A stretch of DNA of 9,226 nt from Sphingomonas bacterium (GTDB lineage: Bacteria > Pseudomonadota > Alphaproteobacteria > Sphingomonadales > Sphingomonadaceae): assembly GCF_903643065.1 (NCBI RefSeq), contig NZ_CAHJWX010000041.1, positions 1 through 9,226 on the forward strand. Reading direction: 5' to 3'. Of this stretch, positions 1 to 6,698 are shown in pieces. The notes under the pieces were generated by a model. It was not told where the DNA came from and did not search any database. It saw only the letters and a program-made list of their open reading frames with translations. The number at the start of each line of letters is the position of its first letter. The stretch's first letter is position 1. Position numbers and translations under genes: made by a program.

Positions 1-1
1 G

Positions 2-301
2 GTCACGGGCGTGGCGACGCGCGACTGGGGCCGCTGCCGCGTCGACGCGACCGGGCTGGCGAAGCTCGACGGACCGCAGCGCCCGGTCGGACGGCTCTAT
101 CCCGACGCGACGACCCGGGGCGTGTTCCTCGGCGCGCTGGCGCTGGGCGACGAGACGCGGCCGCTGCGTCATGGCCGCGACGCCGATCGGGACCTGGCGG
201 GCTGGGTGGAGCGGACGGGCGACACGAGCTGGCGCGTGGTGCTCCCCCGGCCGCGGTTCGAATCGACGCTGGACCTGCTGGAGCTGGAGGCGGCTCAGTA
301 G
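2..301 (+). CDS. DUF4893 domain protein, C-terminal fragment (5' end outside window)
   Basis: This is the last 99 codons of a gene whose start lies before the window; the frame is open from base 2 and ends at TAG (299-301). The ATG-like GTG or internal codons near base 11 are not taken as the start, because the frame continues upstream without a stop. Seen in the protein: a conserved block GPQRPVGRLYPD, then VFLGALALGDE, then DLAGWVERTGDTSWRVVLP and a closing ESTLDLLEL. I recognise this order as the C-terminal half of DUF4893, a family of exported, uncharacterised proteins typical of sphingomonads. Biochemical function is unknown. The 3' end overlaps the convergent gene at 295-942 by 7 bp. 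Confidence 0.8.
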   Translation, partial: VTGVATRDWGRCRVDATGLAKLDGPQRPVGRLYPDATTRGVFLGALALGDETRPLRHGRDADRDLAGWVERTGDTSWRVVLPRPRFESTLDLLELEAAQ

Positions 302-942
302 GCCGGAGCGGCGGCGGCCGGCCGGTCGCCGATCGCCTGCCCCGGCGTGCTGGCGCTCGCCGGATCCGTCACCGTCGCCGCCGTCAGCGGCGGCAGCGCG
401 GCGACATATGCTCGGCCGTGCTGGTTGACCTTGACCACCCGGCCGTCGTTCGCCGCCTCGACCGCGAGCAGGTAGGAGCGCGGGCGCTTCATTAACCCCG
501 GCTGGTCGAGCCCCGCCAGCCCGACGATCCGCGCCGCCGCCTTGACGAAATGGACGCAGTTGCGGTTATTGAGGTTGTACCGCCCGTCGCCGGTCTTCTC
601 GTCCCACGCCGCGATTAGCGCCAGCACTTCGGCATATTGCGCGTCGGTGAGCACGACGGCGAATTGCGCGTCGGAGGTGGCGACAAAGCCGGGCATTGAC
701 GGCTCCACCTCGCCCGGCACCGAGCCGAACAGCAGCGCCGGCGTCACCGATCTGGCGGTGAAGCCGTAATTGCCGTCCACCGGCGCCCCGCCCGCGTCGG
801 GTACACCGCGCAAGGTGATGAACGCGTGCGGGAAGCTGTTACCGAGCTCGTGGCTCCAGAAGGTGAGCGTCACCGCCGCGCGGGCGGGCAGCGCTCCGGC
901 GGCGAGGAGCAGCGCGATGAGCGGGCGGAGCAGGCGGCGCAT
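295..942 (-). CDS. Exported protein, probable permuted papain-like (NlpC/P60 or LRAT-type) fold
   Basis: Seen: 215 residues starting at ATG with a GAGG ribosome site 5 bases upstream. Residues 1-23 form a classical signal peptide (RR, a Leu/Ala-rich core, cleavage probably after ALPARA), so the product should be periplasmic or outer-envelope. The mature part has a His in FPHAFITL (His39), a YGFTA segment at 59-63 and a Cys in LNNRNCVHFV (Cys129, followed by His131). His before Cys, with the Cys at a helix start after Asn residues, is the order of circularly permuted papain-like peptidases and acyltransferases (YiiX/LRAT type). That assignment is inference from motifs; substrate unknown. The C-terminal ~40 residues are Ala/Pro/Thr-rich and probably disordered. 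It lies 31 bp downstream of the CDF transporter on the same strand, so the two may be co-transcribed. Confidence 0.75.
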   Translation of the reverse strand: MRRLLRPLIALLLAAGALPARAAVTLTFWSHELGNSFPHAFITLRGVPDAGGAPVDGNYGFTARSVTPALLFGSVPGEVEPSMPGFVATSDAQFAVVLTDAQYAEVLALIAAWDEKTGDGRYNLNNRNCVHFVKAAARIVGLAGLDQPGLMKRPRSYLLAVEAANDGRVVKVNQHGRAYVAALPPLTAATVTDPASASTPGQAIGDRPAAAAPAY

Positions 943-973
943 GACGCCTCATACTCGCCGGGCGACCCGACGG

Positions 974-1924
974 CTAGGCGGGCGGCGCCGCGACCAGGGT
1001 GGCGTCCTCGCGCTTTTCCGGGCGGATATAGATGGACGACAGCTGCGGCAGCGTCCGCTTCAGCGTGCGCTCGATCTCCTCGATCAGCGCTTCGCCCTCG
1101 CCCATCGTGACATGGTCGTGAAAGTCGGCGCTGATCGCGACGAACACGGCGTCGGGCGCGGTGTGGATCGTGCGGACATGGTTGACGCTGGCGATCGCCG
1201 GATGATGATCGACCAGCCGGTACACCTCCGCGACGACGCCCGGCTCGGCGCGTTCGCCGATCAGCAGGCCCTTGCTCTCGCGCGCCAGCACCAGCGCCAC
1301 CCCGGCAAGCACGCCGCCGATCGCGACGGACGCCCAGCCGTCCAGCGCCGGCCGGTTCCAGTGGTGGCTCGCCCACACGCCCGCGGCGGCGATCAGCAGC
1401 CCGACCAGCGCGGCCGAGTCCTCGAACAGCACCATGAACGCGGCCGGATCCTTGGACTGGCGGAACGACTGCCACCAGCCCTGATCGCCCTTGGCATGCG
1501 CGAACTCGCGCATCGCCATCACCCACGAGCCGCCCTCCATCGCGACGGAGATGGCGAGCACGACATAGGCCACCGTCGGCGAGCCGAGCGGCTCCGGCTC
1601 GGCGATATGCTTCCAGCCCTCATAGACGGAGATGCCCGCGCCCAGCGCGAAGATCAGCAACGCGACGATGAACGCCCAGAAATACAGTTCGCGCCCATAG
1701 CCGAACGGGTGCGCCGCGTCCGGCGGCCGCTTGGCGCGGTGCTGGCCATAGAGCAGCAGCACCTGGTTGAGGCTGTCGACGCAGGAATGGAACCCTTCGG
1801 ACAGCATCGAGGAGGAGCCGGTGATCGCGGCCGCGACGAATTTGGCGACGCCGATCCCCAGATTGGCCGCGAGCGCGCCATACAGGACGACATTGGCGCG
1901 GAGCGTGTCGGAAAGGCTGGCCAT
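974..1924 (-). CDS. Cation diffusion facilitator (CDF) family transporter
   Basis: A divalent-metal/proton antiporter of the inner membrane by family. Seen over 316 residues: several hydrophobic segments (about 12-35, 80-103, 117-137, 163-185, 197-214); the TM2 metal motif SEGFHSCVDS with His46 and Asp50; the loop motif HPFGYGRELYF (72-82); DGWASVAIG (195-203) in TM6; and a cytosolic C-terminal domain (about 220-305) with the usual VxxVxxVRTIHT and FHDHVTM segments. TM5 carries FEDSAALVG (167-175) where classical zinc exporters have HxxxD. As far as I recall, this resembles the ZnT9/SLC30A9-like branch, so the metal cannot be assigned. ATG at 1924 is chosen; a GTG directly before it (1925-1927) is a possible start. 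Shine-Dalgarno is weak. It is divergent from the AbrB-Doc module with a 75-bp gap. Confidence 0.9.
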   Translation of the reverse strand: MASLSDTLRANVVLYGALAANLGIGVAKFVAAAITGSSSMLSEGFHSCVDSLNQVLLLYGQHRAKRPPDAAHPFGYGRELYFWAFIVALLIFALGAGISVYEGWKHIAEPEPLGSPTVAYVVLAISVAMEGGSWVMAMREFAHAKGDQGWWQSFRQSKDPAAFMVLFEDSAALVGLLIAAAGVWASHHWNRPALDGWASVAIGGVLAGVALVLARESKGLLIGERAEPGVVAEVYRLVDHHPAIASVNHVRTIHTAPDAVFVAISADFHDHVTMGEGEALIEEIERTLKRTLPQLSSIYIRPEKREDATLVAAPPA

Positions 1925-1964
1925 CACCGCCGGTCATGGCCGGGGCGGGGGTGAGTGGCAAGGA

Positions 1965-2000
1965 TTGCGACCCCATACCGGTCATGTTAGTACAAGTGTA
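1965..2000 (+). promoter_or_regulatory. Candidate promoter and autoregulatory operator of the AbrB-Doc module
   Basis: Seen: TTGCGA at 1965-1970, a 17-base spacer, then TAGTAC at 1988-1993, a modest match to sigma-70 elements. A perfect 4-bp inverted repeat with a 2-base centre, TACA-AG-TGTA, sits at 1991-2000 and ends on the A of the antitoxin start codon. Antitoxins of the AbrB/MazE class commonly bind palindromes over their own promoter, so this is a reasonable operator candidate. The -10/start geometry places transcription initiation close to the ATG. All of this is inference from short motifs. Confidence 0.35.
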
Positions 2001-2227
2001 TGATCAAATCAGCCAAGCTTATCAAGGTCGGCAATTCGGTCGGCATCGTCGTGCCCAAGGAGGTGCTGACGCTGTTGCGAGCGCAGTTGGGCGATGCGGT
2101 GTGGTTCGTCGAACAACCGGGCGGTGTGGCGCTGCGCGCGCACGATCCGGCGTTCATGGAAGCGATGACGGCGGCGGAGGAGATCATGCGGGAGGACCGT
2201 GACATCCTGGCCGTGCTTGCCAAATGA
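2000..2227 (+). CDS. AbrB/MazE/SpoVT-type antitoxin (partner of Doc)
   Basis: Antitoxin of a type II toxin-antitoxin pair. The 75-residue protein opens with the swapped-hairpin DNA-binding core: KLIKVGNSVGIVVPKEVL (6-23), the signature of AbrB/MazE proteins, followed by the second half ending near residue 47. The tail (about 50-75, acidic and helical: AAEEIMREDRDILAVL) is the likely toxin-neutralising segment. The ATG at 2000 is fixed by the family's usual short lead before KLIKVGNS; there is no recognisable Shine-Dalgarno upstream. Its TGA overlaps the Doc start as ATGA (2224-2227), indicating translational coupling. It probably represses its own promoter together with the toxin. The immediate neighbour identifies the toxin; the antitoxin class alone would not. 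Confidence 0.88.
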   Translation: MIKSAKLIKVGNSVGIVVPKEVLTLLRAQLGDAVWFVEQPGGVALRAHDPAFMEAMTAAEEIMREDRDILAVLAK

Positions 2228-2619
2228 CGGCGGCTCTGGTGCCGCGCTTCCTCAGCGCGGAGCTGGCGCAGGCGGTCCATGATCGGCAGCTGGCGGAACA
2301 TGGCGGCCTTGCCGGTGTCAAGGATGTCGGCCTGCTCGACTCGGCCATCGCTCGCCCGCTGAACAAGCATGGCTATGGTGAAGGGGACCTCTGCGCGCTG
2401 GCGGCGGCCTATGCGTTCGGCATCGCGCGCAACCATCCGTTCGCTGACGGCAACAAGCGGACCGCCTGGGTGATGGCGCGGCTGTTCCTGCGATTGAACG
2501 GCGTGACGCTCGCTTACGACAAGGCGGCAGCGATCCGGATGATGCTGGCGCTAGCGGCCGGCGATCTGCCCGAGGATGGCGTCACCGCGTGGTTCCGCGC
2601 GCATGTCGTGCCGGCCTGA
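2224..2619 (+). CDS. doc: Death-on-curing (Doc) family toxin, Fic fold
   Basis: Toxin of the pair, 131 residues (phage P1 Doc is 126). The Fic active-site motif is intact: HPFADGNKRTA, His71 to Arg79 and beyond, in the Doc form with Lys in place of the second Gly of the AMPylating HxFxDGNGRxxR motif. In P1 Doc this variant phosphorylates elongation factor EF-Tu and halts translation; the same reaction is inferred here. Also seen are the conserved N-terminal block GLLDSAIARP (36-45) and LAAAYAFGIARNHPF leading into the catalytic helix. No inhibitory Fic helix motif (S/TxxxE(G/N)) is apparent within the protein, so neutralisation must come from the upstream antitoxin. The start overlaps the antitoxin stop by 4 bp, with no separate ribosome site needed. 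Confidence 0.92.
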   Translation: MTAALVPRFLSAELAQAVHDRQLAEHGGLAGVKDVGLLDSAIARPLNKHGYGEGDLCALAAAYAFGIARNHPFADGNKRTAWVMARLFLRLNGVTLAYDKAAAIRMMLALAAGDLPEDGVTAWFRAHVVPA

Positions 2620-2629
2620 CCTCTCGCCA

Positions 2630-2652
2630 GGGATCGGGGAGGGGCGGCGGGG
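2630..2652 (+). other. Canonical G-quadruplex motif
   Basis: Four G-runs of 3, 4, 4 and 4 bases are separated by loops ATC, A and CGGC, fitting G3+N1-7 exactly. It lies in the 69-bp gap between the doc stop and the DUF3060 start, upstream of that gene's ribosome site (GGGAGG, 2673-2678). Such motifs arise by chance in GC-rich DNA, so a role is only a possibility. Confidence 0.4.
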
Positions 2653-2688
2653 CGTTGCTGGTTCGTCATTTCGGGAGGACCGTCCACC

Positions 2689-3132
2689 ATGCCGATCGCG
2701 CCGCTCGCCCTTCTCCTCCTCGCCGCCACAGGGCAGACCATGATAGACCCGCATGGCATCCGCGCGGGCGGGGTGCGGATCGACTCGGCCGGCGTGCATG
2801 CGCCGGGCGGCTCGGTGGGCGCGGGCGGCGTGCGCGGCGGCGGGGCCGGGCGGGGCACCACGATCCTGACCAACGGCGGCCATCGCTCGGTCGATTGCCG
2901 GAGCGGCACGCTGACGGTGAACGGAAATGGCAACACGCTTGACGTAGTGAACTGCGCGCGCGTGACCGTGGCGGGGAACGGCAACACGTTGACGATCCGC
3001 TTCTCGCTGCCGGCGCGGTTAGCGCTGGTCGGCAACCGCAACGACGTCAGCTGGCGCGCATCCAAGGGCACGCGCGTGTCCGCGTCCAATGTCGGGGCGC
3101 GCAACACGGTCCGGCGCACCGTTTGGTCGTGA
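2689..3132 (+). CDS. Exported DUF3060 domain protein
   Basis: Seen: 147 residues with a strong ribosome site (GGGAGG, 10 bases before the ATG). A short signal peptide covers residues 1-16 (APLALLLLAATG core), so the product is exported. Residues 26-56 are a Gly-rich low-complexity linker. From about 57 there is the DUF3060 pattern: repeated G-N-x-N-hydrophobic turns at 79-84, 96-101, 115-120 and a degenerate one at 136-141, spaced 17-22 residues apart, which suggests a small beta-helix-like or stacked-strand fold. Cys70 and Cys89 flank the first turn and could form a disulfide. DUF3060 function is unknown. The gene ends 8 bp from the convergent DUF2147 gene. It follows doc on the same strand after 69 bp but has its own ribosome site, and it is probably not part of the toxin-antitoxin module. 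Confidence 0.85.
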   Translation: MPIAPLALLLLAATGQTMIDPHGIRAGGVRIDSAGVHAPGGSVGAGGVRGGGAGRGTTILTNGGHRSVDCRSGTLTVNGNGNTLDVVNCARVTVAGNGNTLTIRFSLPARLALVGNRNDVSWRASKGTRVSASNVGARNTVRRTVWS

Positions 3133-3140
3133 GCAGGGGC

Positions 3141-3527
3141 TTACCGCGCGGCGGCCCAGAGCTGGGAGCGGCAGAACGGACCAAAGCAGCCCTTTACCTT
3201 CAGCGCCGTCCCGCCGCGCGCGACCTCTGCCCGATAGGTGCGGCCGCTTTCTGGATCGTAGATGCGGCCGCGCCAGCGGTCGGCGTCGGGGCGCAACGCG
3301 GCGAGGATGACCAGGCCGATGATGGGTCGGCCGCGCAGCGCCGGGTCGGGGTTGCGGGCGTCGACCTGCGGGCCGGGGCGCGGCTTCACCACGCGGACGA
3401 TCCGGCCGCACAGCGCGGCACCGCAGGGCGCCACCTCGACCACCGCCTCGCCGCCGGGCGTCAGCCAGTGGCCCCCGATCGGCGCCGGCGCGGCGGCAAG
3501 CGCGGCCGCCGCGATCAGCGCGATCAA
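3141..3527 (-). CDS. DUF2147 domain protein, probably exported
   Basis: Seen: 128 residues with the full DUF2147 signature: [18 protein letters not shown] (19-36), ALCGRIV (38-44), [14 protein letters not shown] (59-72), [16 protein letters not shown] (87-102) and [12 protein letters not shown] (113-124). Four cysteines (35, 40, 114, 119) are placed as in the family. The first ~13 residues are hydrophobic and Ala-rich, a minimal signal peptide without the usual basic N-terminus. No ATG exists anywhere in the frame before the domain. The TTG at 3525-3527 is the best start, and it overlaps the acnA stop as TTGA (3524-3527), so translation is likely coupled to acnA. Start further upstream, inside the acnA end, cannot be excluded. 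Role unknown; DUF2147 proteins are periplasmic or secreted beta-barrel-like proteins. Confidence 0.85.
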   Translation of the reverse strand: MIALIAAAALAAAPAPIGGHWLTPGGEAVVEVAPCGAALCGRIVRVVKPRPGPQVDARNPDPALRGRPIIGLVILAALRPDADRWRGRIYDPESGRTYRAEVARGGTALKVKGCFGPFCRSQLWAAAR

Positions 3528-6214
3528 GCCGCCAGGTTCCGCAGGACGTAATGAAGGATGCCGCCGTTGAGGAAATACTCCAGCTCGTTGACCGTGTCGA
3601 TGCGGCAGCGCGTCGCGAAGGTCTCGGACGTGCCGTCGGCGCGGGTCAACTTGACCTCGACTGGCTGGCGCGGGCGCAACCCGGCCACCTGATCTACGGT
3701 GAACGTCTCCGATCCATCGAGCTTCAGCGACTTGCGATCGACGCCGTCGGCGAACTGGAGGGGCAGCACGCCCATGCCGACTAGGTTGGAGCGATGGATC
3801 CGCTCGAAGCTCTCGGCGATCACGGCGCGGACGCCGAGCAGGTTGGTGCCCTTGGCAGCCCAGTCACGGGAAGAACCCGTGCCATATTCCTTGCCGGCGA
3901 TCACGACCAGCGGCACGCCATCGGCCTTGTAGCGCATGGCGGCATCATAGATAGGCAGCACTTCTGACCCATTGCCGTAGCGGGTCATGCCGCCCTCGAT
4001 GCCCGGCACCATCTCGTTGCGGATGCGGATGTTGGCGAAGGTGCCGCGGACCATCACCTGATCATTGCCGCGGCGCGCGCCATAGCTGTTGAAGTCGGCG
4101 CGCACGACCTGACGTTCCTGCAACCACTTGCCTGCCGGGCTGTCCGCCTTGATCGAGCCGGCGGGGCTGATGTGATCGGTGGTGATGCTGTCGCCCAGGA
4201 TCGCCAGCGCGCGCGCGTCGCGGATGTCGGTGACGGGCGCCGGCGTCATCTCCATGCCGTCGAAATAAGGCGGGTTGGCGACATAGGTGGAGCCGGCGCG
4301 CCAGGTGTAGGTATCCGAGCCCGCGACGTCGATCGAGCGCCACTTCTCGTCGCCGGCATAGACGTTGCCGTAGCGCGAGCGGAACATGCCGTCGTCGATG
4401 TTCGCGGCCATCATCGTCGCGACCTCGTCGTTGGTGGGCCAGATGTCCTTGAGGTAGACGTCGGCACCGTCGCTGCCCTGGCCAATCGGGCATTCGGTCA
4501 AGTCCTCGGTCACCGTGCCCTTGATCGCATAGGCGACGACGAGCGGGGGCGAGGCCAGGAAATTGGCCCGGACGTCCGGGCTGACGCGGCCCTCGAAATT
4601 GCGGTTGCCCGACAGGACGCTGGCGGCGACCAGATCATGCGCGTTGATCGCGTCGCTGATCGGCTGCGGCAGCGGCCCCGAATTGCCGATGCAGGTGGTG
4701 CAGCCATAGCCGACCAAGTTGAACCCCATCGCGTTCAGGTCCTCGGTCAGCCCGGCGCGATCGAGATAGTCGGTGACGACCTGCGACCCCGGCGCGAGCG
4801 AGGTCTTGACCCAGGGCTTCGGCGTCAGGCCCAGCGCGCGTGCCTTGCGCGCCACCAGCCCGGCGGCGACGAGCACGGACGGGTTGGAGGTGTTGGTGCA
4901 CGAGGTGATCGCGGCGATCACCACGTCGCCGTCGCCGATGTCGTGATCGCGGCCCTCGACGGGCACGCGGGCGTGGCCCTCGCGCTCGTAAAGCTTGACG
5001 AGGTCGCCGTTGAACACCTCGTCCACCTTGCTGAGCGACACCTTGTCCTGCGGGCGCTTGGGGCCCGCGAGGCTGGGCACGACCGAGCCCATGTCGAGCT
5101 CCAGCGTGTCGGTGAACAGCGGCTCGGGCGCGTCGGCGTGGCGCCAGAAGCCGTTTGCCTTGGCATAGGCCTCGACCAGCTCGATCGTCTCGGGCGCGCG
5201 GGCGGTGAGGCGCAGATATTCCATCGTGCGCTCGTCGATGGGAAAGAAGCCGCAGGTCGCGCCGTATTCGGGCGCCATGTTGGCGATCGTCGCGCGATCG
5301 GCGAGCGTCATCGCGGCGAGGCCGGGGCCGTAGAACTCGACGAAGCGGCCGACCACGCCCCTGGCGCGCAGCATCTGCGTGACGGTGAGCACCAAGTCGG
5401 TGGCGGTGATGCCCTCGGCCAGCGCGCCCGTCAGCTTGAAGCCGACCACTTCGGGGATGAGCATGGAGACGGGCTGGCCCAGCATCGCCGCCTCCGCCTC
5501 GATCCCGCCGACGCCCCAGCCGAGCACGCCCATGCCGTTGACCATCGTGGTATGGCTGTCGGTGCCGACCAGCGTGTCGGGATAGGCGATCTCGACGCCG
5601 TCCGGCGCGCCGCCCGCTTCCGGCGAGGACCAGACGCCGCGGCCGATATACTCCAGGTTCACCTGATGGCAGATGCCGGTGCCGGGCGGCACGACCTGAA
5701 AATTGTCGAGCGCCTTGGAGCCCCATTTCAGGAACTCGTAGCGCTCGCCGTTGCGCTGGTACTCCAGCTCCATATTGTCGTTGAGCGCCTTGGGCGTGCC
5801 GAACTCGTCGACCATGACGCTATGGTCGATGACGAGGTGGACGGGGACCTGCGGATTGATCTTGGCCGCGTCGCCGCCCAGCCCGGTGATCGCGTCGCGC
5901 ATCGCCGCCAGGTCGACCACGCAGGGCACACCGGTGAAGTCCTGCATCAGCACGCGCGCGGGGCGATACTGGATCTCGCGATCGGAGCGGCGCTCCTGCT
6001 GCCAGTCGACGATCGCCTGGATGTCGGCGGCGGTGACGGTCTTGCCGTCCTCGAAGCGCAGCATGTTCTCCAGCAGCACGCGCATGGAGAAGGGAAGGCG
6101 GGAAATGTCGCCATATTTCTCCGCCGCCTTGGCGAGCGAAAAGTAATCGTAGCGCTTGCCACCGACATCGAGGGTGGCGCGGGCGCCGAGCGTGTCGTGG
6201 CCGATGGCGGTCAT
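3524..6214 (-). CDS. acnA: Aconitate hydratase AcnA
   Basis: Interconverts citrate and isocitrate via cis-aconitate in the TCA cycle; cytoplasmic [4Fe-4S] enzyme of the AcnA/IRP1 type, 896 residues (E. coli AcnA 891). The three cluster cysteines are present: [12 protein letters not shown] (Cys439) and [11 protein letters not shown] (Cys505, Cys508). Also seen are VIDHSV near 129-133, [21 protein letters not shown] (217-237), and in the C-terminal swivel domain [15 protein letters not shown], the YGARRGND block and the substrate-binding [15 protein letters not shown]. The ATG at 6214 is chosen because [10 protein letters not shown] is the family N-terminus and AAGGA lies 8 bases upstream; the 47 codons open further upstream are Arg/Pro/His-rich and non-coding in character. 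It is first in a coupled pair with DUF2147 and divergent from the Phd-VapC module (184-bp gap). No frameshift or missing active-site residue was noticed. Confidence 0.98.
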   Translation of the reverse strand: MTAIGHDTLGARATLDVGGKRYDYFSLAKAAEKYGDISRLPFSMRVLLENMLRFEDGKTVTAADIQAIVDWQQERRSDREIQYRPARVLMQDFTGVPCVVDLAAMRDAITGLGGDAAKINPQVPVHLVIDHSVMVDEFGTPKALNDNMELEYQRNGERYEFLKWGSKALDNFQVVPPGTGICHQVNLEYIGRGVWSSPEAGGAPDGVEIAYPDTLVGTDSHTTMVNGMGVLGWGVGGIEAEAAMLGQPVSMLIPEVVGFKLTGALAEGITATDLVLTVTQMLRARGVVGRFVEFYGPGLAAMTLADRATIANMAPEYGATCGFFPIDERTMEYLRLTARAPETIELVEAYAKANGFWRHADAPEPLFTDTLELDMGSVVPSLAGPKRPQDKVSLSKVDEVFNGDLVKLYEREGHARVPVEGRDHDIGDGDVVIAAITSCTNTSNPSVLVAAGLVARKARALGLTPKPWVKTSLAPGSQVVTDYLDRAGLTEDLNAMGFNLVGYGCTTCIGNSGPLPQPISDAINAHDLVAASVLSGNRNFEGRVSPDVRANFLASPPLVVAYAIKGTVTEDLTECPIGQGSDGADVYLKDIWPTNDEVATMMAANIDDGMFRSRYGNVYAGDEKWRSIDVAGSDTYTWRAGSTYVANPPYFDGMEMTPAPVTDIRDARALAILGDSITTDHISPAGSIKADSPAGKWLQERQVVRADFNSYGARRGNDQVMVRGTFANIRIRNEMVPGIEGGMTRYGNGSEVLPIYDAAMRYKADGVPLVVIAGKEYGTGSSRDWAAKGTNLLGVRAVIAESFERIHRSNLVGMGVLPLQFADGVDRKSLKLDGSETFTVDQVAGLRPRQPVEVKLTRADGTSETFATRCRIDTVNELEYFLNGGILHYVLRNLAA

Positions 6215-6312
6215 GCGATGGTCCTTACCCAGGTGCGCCCGCGAGGGGCGGCGGGAAGGCCTGCGCGCTCGCGGGAGAAGATGAAAGCAGTGCTTGCCCC
6301 GCGCCTTAGCAA

Positions 6313-6335
6313 GGGGGTGAGGGCGGGGGAAGGGG
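6313..6335 (+). other. Canonical G-quadruplex motif in the acnA / phd divergent region
   Basis: G-runs of 5, 3, 5 and 4 bases are separated by loops TGA, C and AA, an exact G3+N1-7 match with very short loops, which favours stable folding. The G-rich strand is the + strand. It lies about 100 bp upstream of the acnA start and just before the candidate -35 region of the phd-vapC promoter. The rest of 6215-6398 holds the acnA ribosome site, a CTTGC-N11-GCAAG inverted repeat (6293-6313) and the phd-vapC operator. Confidence 0.5.
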
Positions 6336-6358
6336 TGTGGTTGAGGTTTGAGCAAGGG

Positions 6359-6378
6359 TGGACTAAGTCCAGTGGACT
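6359..6378 (+). promoter_or_regulatory. Candidate Phd-VapC operator: three alternating half-sites
   Basis: Three 6-base half-sites stand in alternating orientation with single-base spacers: TGGACT (6359-6364), A, AGTCCA (6366-6371), G, TGGACT (6373-6378). Neighbouring half-sites form two overlapping perfect palindromes. They lie 21-40 bases before the antitoxin ATG and just before its ribosome site (CGGAG, 6387-6391). Phd-family antitoxins are known to bind palindromes over their own promoter, so this is a plausible autoregulatory operator. A weak TTGAGG (6341-6346) with TAAGTC (6364-6369) at 17-base spacing could be the promoter it covers. Confidence 0.55.
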
Positions 6379-6398
6379 AGATCAAGCGGAGCCGGCCC

Positions 6399-6698
6399 AT
6401 GCTGACCGTCAACATCCATGACGCCAAGACCCGCCTGTCCGAGTTGATCGCGCGCGCGGTCGCCGGCGAGCCGTTCATCATCGCCAAGGCGGGCAAGCCG
6501 ATGGTGAAGGTCGAGGCGCTGGCGGCGGCGGAGCAGCGAAAGCCGAATCCGATCGGGTTCGCGAAGGAGTGGCTGGTCCTGCCGGATGGCCCTGGCTTTC
6601 CAGAAGACCTGCCACCCGACGAGCAGGCGGAGCTGGAGCGGCTCTGGCATGACGGGTCGATCTTTCCGGAGGACCCGCGACGCGACGACGCCGCATGA
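6399..6698 (+). CDS. Phd/YefM-type antitoxin (partner of VapC)
   Basis: Antitoxin of a type II toxin-antitoxin pair, 99 residues. The N-terminal Phd fold is clear: LTVNIHDAKTRLSELIARAV (2-21), then GEPFIIAKAGKPMVKVEAL (23-41), the usual strand-helix-helix-strand order that dimerises and binds DNA. The acidic C-terminal part (about 62-99: PEDLPPDEQAELERLW and FPEDPRRDD) is the likely toxin-binding tail. ATG at 6399 has a CGGAG ribosome site 7 bases upstream and matches the family start. The stop overlaps the vapC start as ATGA (6695-6698). Regulation is probably by the three-half-site operator directly upstream. In phage P1 the Phd family neutralises Doc; here the toxin is a PIN nuclease, a combination also known in other bacteria. 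Confidence 0.92.
   Translation: MLTVNIHDAKTRLSELIARAVAGEPFIIAKAGKPMVKVEALAAAEQRKPNPIGFAKEWLVLPDGPGFPEDLPPDEQAELERLWHDGSIFPEDPRRDDAA

Noticed and set aside
770..1954. Long + strand open frame (394 codons)
   Set aside because: It is antisense to the CDF transporter and the exported papain-like gene, is Arg/Asp/His-rich with no recognisable domain, and reflects GC bias at third positions of the real genes.
4635..5726. 363-codon - strand frame inside acnA
   Set aside because: An Arg-rich out-of-frame shadow of aconitase with no domain and no ribosome site.
6293..6313. CTTGC-N11-GCAAG inverted repeat upstream of acnA as an iron- or redox-regulator site
   Set aside because: Short arms, and no match I can name to IscR, RirA, Irr or Fur consensus sites.
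6215..6355. A 47-codon N-terminal extension of aconitase
   Set aside because: The extension is Pro/Arg/His-rich, unlike any AcnA N-terminus; the ATG at 6214 has a good ribosome site and begins the family sequence.
4172..6421. 749-codon + strand open frame opposite acnA
   Set aside because: It covers most of acnA in antisense; its composition (Asp/Arg/Gly/His repeats) is typical of a shadow frame, and acnA is unmistakable.
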